The notes: generated from the letters alone by a model not told the origin. DNA of 64,000 nt from Paractinoplanes tereljensis (GCF_016862435.1 NZ_BOMY01000051.1:204713-268712), one strand, 5' to 3'; shown: positions 35,754-43,578, numbered from the stretch's first letter. Made by a program: numbers and translations.

Positions 35754-36183
35754 ACTGGGATTCGGCGTACCGCTTCCGGGCCTGTTCGTCGCGATCGGAG
35801 CGCAGGAATTCCGTCCAGGCCTGGTGTTCGTGGGCCACCGCGCCGAATTCCCAGACGCACATCACGCCGCGGTGGGTGGTCTGCGGCATCAGGGCGAACG
35901 GCCCGTCGTCCTTCACGTAGACGGTCTCCCACATCTCGTTGTTGCCGCGCCAGGAGCAGACCAGCAGCAGGTGGACGTGTTCGCCGCTGAGGTGGTGGAT
36001 GACGAACCCGATCTCCCCGATGTCGGCGATCTCCTCGGTGAGGAACGCTCTCGCCTCCCCTGAATCGATGCTCTGATCCGCGCGGCACACCTGATACCAC
36101 TTCAGGTAGACGCCGGGCAGCACGAGCGGCGGCCCCGGCGTGATGACCTTGGTGATGTGGCGGTAATCGGCGTCGACGGTCAT
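35737..36183 (-). CDS. Protein of unknown function, coupled to the DUF1579-like gene
   Basis: The 148-residue protein (MTVDADYRHITKVITPGPPL...) has WKW-like aromatic and His-rich segments (IHHLSGEHVHLLLVCSWRGNNEMWE). No signal peptide, membrane helix or known motif is visible. Its ATG overlaps the stop of the upstream gene (ATGA, 36180-36183), so it is the second gene of a two-gene operon. The operon is divergent from the WYL regulator and probably controlled by it. Confidence 0.7.
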   Translation of the reverse strand: MTVDADYRHITKVITPGPPLVLPGVYLKWYQVCRADQSIDSGEARAFLTEEIADIGEIGFVIHHLSGEHVHLLLVCSWRGNNEMWETVYVKDDGPFALMPQTTHRGVMCVWEFGAVAHEHQAWTEFLRSDRDEQARKRYAESQFSGPI

Positions 36184-36629
36184 GCGCGGGTGAACTCCAT
36201 GATCCAGTTGGACTCCCAGCTCTGCCCGCCGTCGGCCGAGAACTCCTGCTCCCAGCGGGCCTCGGTGGGCGTGATGCCGGACCAGATGAAGTGCGCCCGG
36301 ATCGGCTTCCCGTCGTGGGTGTCGTCGCCGTAGAAGTCGCCGCGGCCGTCGGCGAACGTGCCCACCACCGGCGGGAAGAGCAGCCCGGACGTGCTGTTCG
36401 CCCAGTACAGCGACCATTCCTTCCGCTCGGTGTCGAACAGCCGCAGGGTGAAGCCGCGGCTGCCGAGCGTCGGAAAGTCGATCTCGTCGACGTTCCCACC
36501 GCCGCCGAAGATCGGCCGAGAGGTCGACGTGCCCGGGAAGCTGACCCACTCGTCGCCGCCGGCGAACAGCGTGGTCAAGCGGCGGCTGGCCACGTTCCAC
36601 GAGCCGATCAAGAAGTCGAAATCGTTCAT
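36180..36629 (-). CDS. DUF1579-like protein
   Basis: The 149-residue protein opens DFDFLIGSWNVASRRL, the pattern of DUF1579-type proteins with a calycin-like beta-barrel, and ends with SADGGQSWESNWIMEFTRA. Such proteins may bind small hydrophobic ligands; no enzymatic role is established. It is the first gene of a leftward pair, divergent from the WYL regulator with 62 bp between starts and a palindromic operator in that gap. Confidence 0.72.
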   Translation of the reverse strand: MNDFDFLIGSWNVASRRLTTLFAGGDEWVSFPGTSTSRPIFGGGGNVDEIDFPTLGSRGFTLRLFDTERKEWSLYWANSTSGLLFPPVVGTFADGRGDFYGDDTHDGKPIRAHFIWSGITPTEARWEQEFSADGGQSWESNWIMEFTRA

Positions 36630-36653
36630 GCCGCAGATCCTGACGGGCTACCC

Positions 36654-36670
36654 CTGACAGCTTCTGTCAG
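36654..36670. promoter_or_regulatory. Palindromic operator between DUF1579-like gene and WYL regulator
   Basis: CTGACAG (36654-36660) and CTGTCAG (36664-36670) are perfect inverted arms around CTT. The site lies midway in the 62-bp divergent gap, where the DeoR/WYL regulator could control both directions. Confidence 0.6.
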
Positions 36671-36691
36671 TGGTCTGGCAGACTTCCGGAG

Positions 36692-37660
36692 GTGCGGGCC
36701 AGCCGACTGCTCTCCCTGCTGCTGTTGCTGCAGAACCGCGGCCGGATGAGTGCCGCCCGGCTGGCCACCGAGTTGGGCGTCACCAGCCGCACCATCTACC
36801 GCGACGTCGAGGCCCTGGCCGCCGCGGGCGTGCCGATCTACGCCGAGCCCGGCCCCACCGGCGGCTACCAGCTGATGGACGGCTACCGCACCAGGCTGAC
36901 CGGCCTGACCGCCGACGAGGCCGAGTCGCTGTTTCTCACCGGCATGCCCCAGCCCGCCGCCGAGCTGGGCCTGGGCGCCCAGGTGGCCGCGGCCGAGCTG
37001 AAGCTGATGGCGGCGCTGCCGACCCCGTACCGGGAGGCGTCACTGCGGATCCGGCAGCGGTTCCACCTGGACGCCCCCGACTGGTACCGCGAGCCGGACG
37101 CGGTGCCGCACCTGCTGGCCGCGGCCGAGGCCCTCTGGCAGGACCGGGTGATCGAGGTCCGCTACCGCCGGTGGGCGCCCCGCCCCGGCGAGGTGACCCG
37201 CCGGCTGCAGCCGCTGGGCCTGGTCCTCAAGGCCGGGATTTGGTACCTGGTGGCGGCCGGCCCCCGCACCTACCGGGTGTCGTCCATCGTCGAGCTGCGC
37301 CCGCTGCCGGAGACCTTCACCCGCCCGGACGACTTCGACCTGGCCACCTTCTGGCAGGGCAACGTCGAACGCTACGAGCAGGCCGACACGGCCGAGGCCG
37401 CAGTCATCCGCCTCAGCCCGGCCGGGCTGGCCGCGCTGCCCGGCATCATCGGCCCGAAGGCCGCCCGGCAGGCGCAGAACAATTGCCAACCCCCCGACGC
37501 GTACGGCTGGCAGCAGACCACCATCCCCATGGAGAGCGTGCCCCACGCAGCCGCGATGCTGCTCCGCCTCGGCCCTGATGTGCAGGTCTTGGCGCCCGAG
37601 CCACTGGTCGCCCAGCTGACCGCCACGGTGCGCGCGATGGCCCGCCTCTACCCCGGGTAG
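36692..37660 (+). CDS. WYL-domain transcriptional regulator (YafY family)
   Basis: The 322-residue protein has an N-terminal DeoR-type winged helix (LLQNRGRMSAARLATELGVTSRTIYRDVEALAAAGVPIY, about residues 11-50). A WYL domain follows at about 140-220, with VIEVRYRRW and the family motif RLQPLGLVLKAGIWYLVAAG. WYL domains bind ligands, sometimes nucleic acid, and control activity. It begins with GTG. Local context (divergent small genes and a CTGACAG palindrome) matches typical one-component YafY loci. Its 3' end overlaps the HEAT protein gene by 13 bp. Confidence 0.92.
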   Translation: MRASRLLSLLLLLQNRGRMSAARLATELGVTSRTIYRDVEALAAAGVPIYAEPGPTGGYQLMDGYRTRLTGLTADEAESLFLTGMPQPAAELGLGAQVAAAELKLMAALPTPYREASLRIRQRFHLDAPDWYREPDAVPHLLAAAEALWQDRVIEVRYRRWAPRPGEVTRRLQPLGLVLKAGIWYLVAAGPRTYRVSSIVELRPLPETFTRPDDFDLATFWQGNVERYEQADTAEAAVIRLSPAGLAALPGIIGPKAARQAQNNCQPPDAYGWQQTTIPMESVPHAAAMLLRLGPDVQVLAPEPLVAQLTATVRAMARLYPG

Positions 37661-38709
37661 TTCTTCTCCTCGTCGCGGTCCAGCGCCTCGTCGCGGTCCA
37701 GCGCCTCGTCGCGGTCCAGCGCCTCGTGGCGATCCAGCGCCTCGTGGCGATCCAGCGCCTCGTTGCGGGCCAGCGCCTCGTTGCGGGCCAGCGTGAAGGC
37801 GGCGAGCGCGGCGATGTCGCCGTCCAGGAACGGGAAGCGCGGGACCGGCGCCGGCGCCTCGGCGGCGGCCTGCACGTCGGCCAGCACGTCCGGGCCGGGG
37901 TGGTCCAGCAGTTGGGCCAGGGCGATCGCGGCGGCCCAGCGTTCGGCCAGGTTCTCGGCGTTCTTCCACCGGTCGGTAAGGGCCGCTTCGAGCGCCGGAT
38001 CGTCCGTGCCGCGGGCGCAGATGCCGGCCGCTACCGCGGCGGTCGCAGCCACGATCGGATCCGCGCCGCCGATCAGCGAGATCAGCGCCGGCACCACCGT
38101 CGCGGCCTCCTCCGGGAAGTACGCCAGCAACTGCGCGGCGTAGAGCCGGGTGCCGGGGTCTTCCGCGAACAATGCCGCGACATAGACCGGCACGCCGGCC
38201 CGGACCGCGTCGTAGGCCTCGATGTCCCAGCGCTCGGCCTGCCGGTCATCCTCAACGTCCGAGAACAACGCCCGAAATTCCCGGGCCGCAAGCTCCTCCG
38301 GGTCAGCGGCCGCAGCAACCCAGGCCTCTTCCTCCGCCTCCAGCTCCTCGACGGTCAAGGCCGCCTTACGCGCCGCCTCACGCCGCAGATGTACGAAGTC
38401 CGGCCGCTCATCGAGGGTGAACTCCTCCTCACCAAGGGCGATCTGCAGCAGCACCTGGCAGGCAGCGAACCGGTCCGGAGCTTCCTGGTCGGCCACCACG
38501 TCGATGAGGAACGGAACGGCCGCGGCCGACGCCGGCGACCGAGAGCCCTGGTGGACAAGCAGCTCAGACAGGTCCTCGTAGGCACGTCGCCGCCGCCGCT
38601 GGTCGCTGGACCAGATCGCCTTCAGGCCCGCCGGAACCTCTTTGGCCCGGCCGAACACCCCCAGCGAGGCCCAGTCAACGGCCTTAACTTCGCCACGGCG
38701 CTCAGGCAT
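37648..38709 (-). CDS. HEAT-like repeat protein with hexapeptide-repeat tail
   Basis: The 353-residue soluble alpha-helical protein carries several HEAT/ARM-like repeats: AAAVPFLIDVVADQEAPDRFAACQVLLQIA, RLYAAQLLAYFPEEAATVVPALISLIG and WAAAIALAQLLDHPGPDVLADVQ. The C-terminus is seven copies of a six-residue unit (LARNEA, LDRHEA, LDRDEA variants), encoded by perfect 18-bp repeats at 37669-37794, which would extend a charged helix. It probably scaffolds protein interactions; partners are unknown. The overlap with the WYL gene is convergent. Confidence 0.82.
   Translation of the reverse strand: MPERRGEVKAVDWASLGVFGRAKEVPAGLKAIWSSDQRRRRRAYEDLSELLVHQGSRSPASAAAVPFLIDVVADQEAPDRFAACQVLLQIALGEEEFTLDERPDFVHLRREAARKAALTVEELEAEEEAWVAAAADPEELAAREFRALFSDVEDDRQAERWDIEAYDAVRAGVPVYVAALFAEDPGTRLYAAQLLAYFPEEAATVVPALISLIGGADPIVAATAAVAAGICARGTDDPALEAALTDRWKNAENLAERWAAAIALAQLLDHPGPDVLADVQAAAEAPAPVPRFPFLDGDIAALAAFTLARNEALARNEALDRHEALDRHEALDRDEALDRDEALDRDEEKNYPG
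37669..37794 (-). repeat. Seven 18-bp tandem repeats within the HEAT gene
   Basis: Seven in-frame copies begin at 37669, 37687, 37705, 37723, 37741, 37759 and 37777. Units 1-3 are identical (CTCGTCGCGGTCCAGCGC), units 4-5 are identical to each other, and units 6-7 differ in one base. Neighbouring identity implies recent slippage or unequal exchange. Confidence 0.92.
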
Positions 38710-38761
38710 GCCGGGACCATACCAACGGGCTGAGGGCAGTCGCCCCCTAACCCGTCGTCAA

Positions 38762-39085
38762 CTAATCCACGTCGCCGCTCATAAGGCGCTTCCAGCTCTC
38801 CTTCTGCGCCGGATCCAGATCAAGCGACGGGAAGTCGGCCAGGTAACGATGGGCGAAGGAGACGACGTCCCGCAGAGATAGGTCTCGCAGCCGGTCGAAA
38901 TCACGACGAGAAACATCCAGCGTGAAGCTGTGTTTGGAACGGTCCTCGAGCACAACCATGACCCAGCATCGGTAAACCGCCCCTTCTTCGAGGCCAAAGA
39001 TCGTCATCACTACGTCGGAGACACGGTCCCGATGCTCCCGAAGCCAGTCCGGGCGGCCGTTGGCGCTCCACCGCCCGGATGCCAC
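38762..39085 (-). CDS. Protein of unknown function, possibly the 3' part of a frameshifted gene
   Basis: The open frame of 107 residues starts at GTG 39085 and includes RPDWLREHRDRVSDVVMTIFG and LEDRSKHSFTLDVSRRDFDRLRDLS. No family is recognised. Codon bias is weaker and GC lower than in flanking genes. The overlapping frame at 39010-39201 encodes VLSVRDLERLTEWHP, which reads as a natural N-terminal continuation, so this may be the distal part of a longer gene broken by a one- or two-base change. Confidence 0.55.
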   Translation of the reverse strand: MASGRWSANGRPDWLREHRDRVSDVVMTIFGLEEGAVYRCWVMVVLEDRSKHSFTLDVSRRDFDRLRDLSLRDVVSFAHRYLADFPSLDLDPAQKESWKRLMSGDVD

Positions 39086-39201
39086 TCAGTAAGCCGCTCC
39101 AAATCCCGCACAGACAAAACCTTGATGTCTCCACGCGATCGCCCTCCGTAAACCGCAACCGAAGGCCACCTAACCCGACGACGCCCGGGAAACATGCCCA
39201 T
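39010..39201 (-). pseudogene. Possible 5' part of the same frameshifted gene
   Basis: A 63-codon frame from ATG 39201 reads GRRRVRWPSVAVYGGRSRGD, then VLSVRDLERLTEWHPGG, before running into low-quality sequence. Around 39070-39085 the sensible reading moves to the frame of the 38762-39085 gene. Either a real frameshift or a sequence error would explain it. Confidence 0.35.
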
Positions 39202-39491
39202 TTCGAACCACCATTACGAAATACGCGGCGAATTCCCTGCGGTGAGCCTCAAAACGCTCGCGACCAGTATCGAGGACATCCAAACGCGTTGGTTGCAGGT
39301 CAGGGTGAAGCTGCGGTCGGCCGCCTTGCCGAAGGTTTTGTAGCCGATGCGGGAGATCGGCACCGCCGGGGCCGGGGTGCCCCTTCGGCTCGCCGGGCCG
39401 TTGCTCGGTTCGGCTGACCCGGGCAGTGTCGGCCGGTATCGAGCTGCGAGAGCGACTCGAAGTCCTCGCCGACGCTGCCTCCTGAATCGGG
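39202..39491. other. Short gene-free stretch
   Basis: No coding frame, palindrome or RNA gene was recognised between the possible frameshifted gene and the CBS-BON gene. Confidence 0.5.
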
Positions 39492-40181
39492 TCAGGCCAC
39501 GCCGAAGACTGTTCCTGGGGTTAGGAGCTGGCGGTCGTCGAAGTCGAACTCCAGGTTGTCGCGCACCTCGACCACGCCGGCTACCTGGCGGGTCAGGCGG
39601 TCGGCCATGTCGGCTGTCGACCAGCGGCCGACTCGGCCGGTCAGGGTCACCACGCCCCCGGTCACCTCGACGGTTACGTTTTCGGCCTCCTCGGCCAGGA
39701 AGACGGCCACCACGCCGTTTACCACGTCGGTGCGGATCTCGTCGTCGGGGCGCAGGTGCACCTTCAGGACGTCGCCTCGGGTGACTATGCCGACCAGGCG
39801 GCCCAGGTCGTCTACGACCGGGAGGCGTTTGACATGCTCGGCGTCCATCAGCCGGGCCGCCGCCGCCAGTGACGTGCCGACCAGCGCCAGGACCGGTGGG
39901 CTGCTCATCAGGTCGGCGGCCGTGCCGGCTCGTGCCTTGGCCCGCTCGCCGCGCCGGCGGCGGTTGTCGAACAGCCGCGGGGACTCTTCGCCGGCATATT
40001 CGATCTTGCGGAGCAGGTCGGCCTCCGAGACCACGCCCTGCACCCGCTGGAACGCGTCCACCACCGGGACCGCGCTGAATCGGTGGGCGATCAGCAGGTC
40101 GACCAGGGAACGGTAGGAGGCGGTCAGCTCCACCGACACGACCGCCTGGGTCATCACGTCGTCAACTTTCCAGGTCCTCAT
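39492..40181 (-). CDS. CBS-pair and BON domain protein
   Basis: The 229-residue protein starts at ATG 40181, seven bases after AGGAGG. A CBS pair covers about residues 8-140 (MTQAVVSVELTASYRSLVDLLIAHRFSAVPVVD and LMSSPPVLALVGTSLAAAARLMDAEHVKRLPVVD). A BON domain follows at about 150-215 (VTVEVTGGVVTLTGRVGRWSTADMADRLTRQVAGVVEVRDNL). CBS pairs bind adenosine nucleotides; BON domains are linked to membrane or phospholipid association. Such proteins in actinobacteria accompany stress or dormancy regulons, though the role here is unknown. It is divergent from the gene at 40312. Confidence 0.92.
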   Translation of the reverse strand: MRTWKVDDVMTQAVVSVELTASYRSLVDLLIAHRFSAVPVVDAFQRVQGVVSEADLLRKIEYAGEESPRLFDNRRRRGERAKARAGTAADLMSSPPVLALVGTSLAAAARLMDAEHVKRLPVVDDLGRLVGIVTRGDVLKVHLRPDDEIRTDVVNGVVAVFLAEEAENVTVEVTGGVVTLTGRVGRWSTADMADRLTRQVAGVVEVRDNLEFDFDDRQLLTPGTVFGVA

Positions 40182-40311
40182 TACAGCCTCCTTGCTGCTC
40201 ACCTCCACGTTAGGAGCGAGAGGTCCGGCGGGTCAGGGCCATTGGTCCCGCAGCGAGGAAACGGGCATCCGGGCCTGGCCAGAAGAGCTGCCGCGGAGGA
40301 GGGTTCGGCAG

Positions 40312-40854
40312 GTGTCCACTGCCAACCAGCTGCACACGGATCTGTTGCACCGGATGCTCGTGGCCCGTCATTTCGCTGAGCGCGGGGTGGCCGTACCCGT
40401 GCTGGAAGATCTTGACTTTGTCATTGACCTTGGCGAGGAAGCGGTGCTGATCGGGTTGTCGGCGGCGCTCGCGCACACCGATGCGCTGGTCCGAGACCCT
40501 GCAAAGGTCGATCTTGCCGCCGTTCCCGGATCGCTGGTCGTCTGCGTTCGAAAGCTCCCGGGGCGACTTCCCGTGTCGTTCCGGCCGGCCTCAGAGGGCA
40601 CCGCAATGGAGTCGGGCGCGGGCGAGTCGGTCGACGGGCTTGACGTCGAGGCCGTGCTGGCCTGCGCCGGCCGGGCCGCGAGGGCGGTGCGCGCCGACGG
40701 CGGCGTTCGGTGGATGGACCTCGATGTTTCCGGGGCGGTGGATCCGATCGAGATTCTGACGGTACGGATGCGGGCCGCTCACGAGCTCGACGACAACGCC
40801 CTGCTGGCCATCGACCGGCATGCGACCCGGCAGGTGCTCGCGGCTCTGCAGTAG
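40312..40854 (+). CDS. Protein of unknown function
   Basis: The 180-residue soluble protein starts at GTG 40312 behind GGAGGAGGG. It reads VSTANQLHTDLLHRMLVARH, then LDFVIDLGEEAVLIGLSAALAHTDALV and RAVRADGGVRWMDLDVSG. The regular helix and strand alternation suggests a compact fold, but I recognise no family. It is divergent from the CBS-BON gene and followed by a tiny membrane protein gene. Confidence 0.7.
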   Translation: MSTANQLHTDLLHRMLVARHFAERGVAVPVLEDLDFVIDLGEEAVLIGLSAALAHTDALVRDPAKVDLAAVPGSLVVCVRKLPGRLPVSFRPASEGTAMESGAGESVDGLDVEAVLACAGRAARAVRADGGVRWMDLDVSGAVDPIEILTVRMRAAHELDDNALLAIDRHATRQVLAALQ

Positions 40855-40904
40855 AGGGTCGATCGGCCCTGCCGGGCGGCTCCGGGGCGGTGGATCGTGA
40901 GGGC

Positions 40905-41024
40905 ATGACGCTGATCTTGCTGCTTATCGCCCTACCCACCCTGTTCCTGCTGGCCGGACTGATCGTCAGCCAGATCCAGCGCAGCGAGCTGAACCCGGAC
41001 GAGCCTGATCGGGCACATGTCTGA
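40905..41024 (+). CDS. Tiny single-pass membrane protein
   Basis: The 39-residue protein starts at ATG 40905 behind GAGGG. It is one transmembrane helix (LILLLIALPTLFLLAGLIV) followed by a short charged tail QIQRSELNPDEPDRAHV. It lies 50 bp after the preceding gene on the same strand. The small size limits certainty. Confidence 0.5.
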   Translation: MTLILLLIALPTLFLLAGLIVSQIQRSELNPDEPDRAHV

Positions 41025-41039
41025 GCGACTCGATCAGGC
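41003..41039. terminator. Hairpin between convergent genes
   Basis: GCCTGATCG (41003-41011) and CGATCAGGC (41031-41039) are perfect 9-bp arms with a 19-base loop. It overlaps the end of the tiny membrane protein gene and precedes the stop of the convergent lipoprotein gene. Confidence 0.45.
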
Positions 41040-41047
41040 GCGTTCGG

Positions 41048-41626
41048 TCAGACCGCGACGTCGATGTAGACGCGGTCGGACAGTTCGGCGACGTTGAACC
41101 TCTGCTTGCCGCTGACGCCCAGCGCGATCGTCACATAGCCCTCGTAGTCGCCGACGACGGCGTAGGCCATGATGCCGGCGAGGCCGGTGCGATGGATGCC
41201 GCTCACCGTCGGGGTGCCGTCGTCCCGGTGCGCCTGGGCCGGGTGCAGGACGATCTGAATGAAGGCGTACCCGGGCATGGTCACCTTGTCGCCGGAGCCG
41301 TCACGGCGTACTTCGGTCACGTACTTGGCCGAGTAACCGGGGAGGGCGCCGGGAATGTCCAGCACCAGGCGGTCGAAGCCGTCCTTGTGCCCGGCATAGC
41401 GAATCCCGGTGATCACCGGAACCGGCGGGACGGGCGGCGTGTGCTTGACCGTGTAGGGCCCCGTCCCCCAGGGGGAGGTGGCCGGAGCCGCGACCTGGCG
41501 CGCCTCCGTCGTGTGTGGTGTGGTGGTGGCCGGCGCGCTGGTAGCGGCCGCACGGGGAGTGGCGTGACCGCAACCGCCGACAAGGGCGAGAGCGGTAAGA
41601 AAGATCAGTGCTTTGGTTCCCTTCAT
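41048..41626 (-). CDS. AMIN-like domain lipoprotein
   Basis: The 192-residue protein starts at ATG 41626. A signal sequence with lipobox LVGGC (Cys at about residue 19) predicts a lipid-anchored protein, followed by a Thr/Pro-rich linker. The C-terminal domain (GIRYAGHKDGFDRLVLDIPGALPGYSAKYV, then LSDRVYIDVAV) resembles the AMIN-like family of cell-envelope proteins, which may bind peptidoglycan. The frame continues upstream to 41740 without a good start. Confidence 0.8.
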   Translation of the reverse strand: MKGTKALIFLTALALVGGCGHATPRAAATSAPATTTPHTTEARQVAAPATSPWGTGPYTVKHTPPVPPVPVITGIRYAGHKDGFDRLVLDIPGALPGYSAKYVTEVRRDGSGDKVTMPGYAFIQIVLHPAQAHRDDGTPTVSGIHRTGLAGIMAYAVVGDYEGYVTIALGVSGKQRFNVAELSDRVYIDVAV

Positions 41627-41715
41627 GGCCGTGGCCTCCGTCAATGTTGCAGCGTGAGACCACGCTAGGCGCTCCCCATCTCGTTGTAGTCCCGGTTTCG
41701 TGCCGTCCCGGACAC

Positions 41716-42005
41716 TCAGCGTGAGGGCGCGAAGGACCAAACGTAGGCCAGTGCCGCGTTCAGCGCCGCCCGGAGCGGGCGGGTGTCCCGCCAGGTCTGA
41801 CTGAGGAGCGTCCCGCCCTGCAGGGCGGTGAGCAGGGCGAGCGACAACTCGTCCAGGTCGGCGTCGGCGCGCAGCTCGCCGCGGTCCCGCATGGCGAGCA
41901 GGCTGGACTGCAGCAGCGACTGCCAGCGCAGGAACCCGTTGCTGAGGTCCTCGCGCGACTGCTCGTCAGTCGCGCCGAGTTCGCCCGCCAGGGAGCCGAG
42001 CGTGC
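41716..42005 (-). pseudogene. 5'-truncated TetR-family regulator remnant
   Basis: Read leftward from about 42005 to the TGA at 41716-41718, the sequence encodes only a TetR ligand-domain end: CTLGSLAGELGATDEQSRED, then LQSSLLAMRDRGELRADADLDELSLALL and AYVWSFAPSR. The DNA-binding half and start codon are missing; the sequence instead runs directly into a headless SDR gene on the other strand. It cannot encode a functional regulator. Confidence 0.8.
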
Positions 42006-42339
42006 ATTCCCCGCGGCGACCTCGGCCGCGCCGGTCGGGGCGGCCTACGGCGCGTCGAAGGCGGCGGTGGAGCTGCTCACCCGCTCCTGGGCCACCGAGT
42101 TCGGGGCGGCCGGCGTGCGGGTCAACGGCGTCTCGCCCGGCCCGGTCCGCACCGCCGGGACCGAGCAGATGCTGGGCGAGAACGTCGAGGTCCTCGGCCA
42201 GGCCAACATCCGCGGCCAGGTCGGCGAACCCGAGGAGATCGCCGAGGTCGTCCTGTTCCTGGTGGACGACCGCAGCAGCTACATCAACGGCACGGTGGTG
42301 GTGGCCAACGGCGGCGAACGCAGCGCGCTTCCGGGCTGA
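42002..42339 (+). pseudogene. 5'-truncated SDR oxidoreductase remnant
   Basis: The frame from about 42002 to the TGA at 42339 encodes the second half of a short-chain dehydrogenase: the catalytic YGASK with Tyr and Lys, then ELLTRSWATEFGAAGVRVNGVSPGPV and SSYINGTVVVANGG. The cofactor-binding first half is absent. The GTG at 42067 could start a 90-residue fragment but lacks the catalytic Tyr. It is fused back-to-back with the tetR remnant. Confidence 0.8.
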
Positions 42340-42344
42340 GCCGG

Positions 42345-43085
42345 TCAGGCCAGGTAACGGCCGCCGTTGGCGCTCAGCGACTGGCCGGTGACGTAACCGG
42401 CCTCCTCGGAGGCCAGGTAGGCCACGGCGTACGCGATGTCCTCGGGTTTTCCGGCCCTTTTCATCGGCATGGTGGCGGCCACCGCGTCGACGTCGACCGG
42501 GCCCTCGCGCACCAGCGGGGTGTCGACGAAGCCCGGCGGCACGTGGTTGACGGTGATGCCCTTCCCGGCATACTCGATGGCCAGCGCCTTGGTCAGGCCG
42601 ACCACGCCGCCCTTGGACGACACGTAGTGGGCCATCGCGGGCGCGCCGGTCTGCGCGGACGACGACGAGATGTTGATGATGCGGCCCCAGCCGGCGGTCA
42701 GCATGTCCGGCACGAGTTCGCGGGTGACCAGGAACGGGCCCTTGAGGTTGATCCGGATCAGCCGGTCCCAGGACTCCTCGGTGATGCTGGTGAACGGCTC
42801 GTACGCGCTGGTCCCGGCGTTGTTGACCAGGATCGTCACCGAGCCGAGCTCGTCCCGGGTGCGCACCGCGGCCCGGGCCACATCGGTGGCGTCGGCCGCG
42901 TCGCCGGCCACCGCGATGGCCCGGCCACCCGCGTCGGCGATCTCGGCCGCGGTCTGTTTCGCGGTCTGCCCGTCCAGGTCCCAGACCGCGACGGCGGCCC
43001 CCTGCCGGGCCAGCACCAGGGCGATGGCCTTACCGATCCCCCGGCCGCCGCCGGTGACGACCGCGACCTTCCCGTCCAATGACAT
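42345..43085 (-). CDS. SDR family oxidoreductase (FabG-like)
   Basis: The 246-residue classical SDR has TGGGRGIGKAIA at about residues 11-22 and NNAG at about 88-91. Catalytic Ser and Tyr-x-x-x-Lys lie in ISSSSAQTGAPAMAHYVSSK at about 136-155. WDLDGQT after strand 2 (Asp at position 37) favours NAD+. It follows the carboxymuconolactone-decarboxylase-like gene by 9 bp and shares its palindrome-controlled promoter. In this island it is a candidate for oxidising a hydroxylated intermediate to a ketone for the BVMO. Confidence 0.92.
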   Translation of the reverse strand: MSLDGKVAVVTGGGRGIGKAIALVLARQGAAVAVWDLDGQTAKQTAAEIADAGGRAIAVAGDAADATDVARAAVRTRDELGSVTILVNNAGTSAYEPFTSITEESWDRLIRINLKGPFLVTRELVPDMLTAGWGRIINISSSSAQTGAPAMAHYVSSKGGVVGLTKALAIEYAGKGITVNHVPPGFVDTPLVREGPVDVDAVAATMPMKRAGKPEDIAYAVAYLASEEAGYVTGQSLSANGGRYLA

Positions 43086-43094
43086 GACGACTCC

Positions 43095-43472
43095 TCAGCG
43101 GGTGAGCGCGGCCCGGGCCGCGGTGCGGGCCGCCGTGGCGGCGGGGAAGCCGGCGTAACCGGCGGCGTGGTAGATGACCTCGGCGATCTCGTCCTCGGTC
43201 AGCCCGTTGGTGAGCCCGACCCGCACGTGGGTCTTGAGCTCGGCCTCGGCGCCGAGCGCGATGAGCAGGCTGATCGTGACCAGGCTGCGGTCGCGAGGGC
43301 TGAGGCCGGGCCGGGCCCAGAGCGAGCCCCAGACGCTGGTGAGGCCGATGTCGACGAGTTCGCCGGCGAAACCGCCGTCGTTCAGGTCGAGGTCGTCGCC
43401 GTCGGGGAAGACGCCGGGCAGCGCGGCACGCATCGCCGCGAGACCGGTGGCGCGCAGGTCGTTGGTGGTCAC
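43095..43472 (-). CDS. Carboxymuconolactone decarboxylase family protein
   Basis: The 125-residue protein begins at GTG 43472, only about 10 bp from the operator at 43483, so translation may be leaderless or nearly so. It matches the CMD/AhpD-like fold without the redox CxxC: RDRSLVTISLLIALGAEAELKTHVRVGLTNGLTEDEIAEVI, then HAAGYAGFPAA. Gamma-carboxymuconolactone decarboxylase acts in protocatechuate breakdown; the role here is probably decarboxylation or isomerisation in the island's pathway, substrate unknown. It is the first gene of a leftward pair with the SDR. Confidence 0.85.
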   Translation of the reverse strand: MTTNDLRATGLAAMRAALPGVFPDGDDLDLNDGGFAGELVDIGLTSVWGSLWARPGLSPRDRSLVTISLLIALGAEAELKTHVRVGLTNGLTEDEIAEVIYHAAGYAGFPAATAARTAARAALTR

Positions 43473-43482
43473 GTCACGAAAG

Positions 43483-43504
43483 TTAGACCAATCGGTCGGT
43501 ACAA
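43483..43504. promoter_or_regulatory. Island operator a
   Basis: TAGACCAATCGGTCGGTACA (core, 43484-43503) lies in the divergent gap between the CMD and BVMO genes. The 22-bp site is identical to that at 57570 and the exact reverse complement of that at 57614. Confidence 0.75.
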
Positions 43505-43544
43505 GCAACGGTTCCGAAACAAACTCCGAAGCCTTAGAGTGCCG

Positions 43545-43566
43545 CTAGACCGACCGGTCGAAACAA
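43545..43566. promoter_or_regulatory. Island operator b
   Basis: TAGACCGACCGGTCGAAACA (43546-43565) is a variant of the same motif, immediately upstream of the BVMO ribosome site (GGAGG at 43569-43573). Confidence 0.7.
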
Positions 43567-43578
43567 TAGGAGGCGCAC

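Noticed and set aside
37669..37794. Possible CRISPR-like array
   Set aside because: Units are contiguous with no spacers and are in frame with the HEAT protein, so it is a coding tandem repeat.
42067..42339. Stand-alone 90-residue gene in the SDR remnant
   Set aside because: It lacks the cofactor domain and the catalytic Tyr/Lys, and the homologous sequence continues upstream to the breakpoint, so it is a gene fragment.
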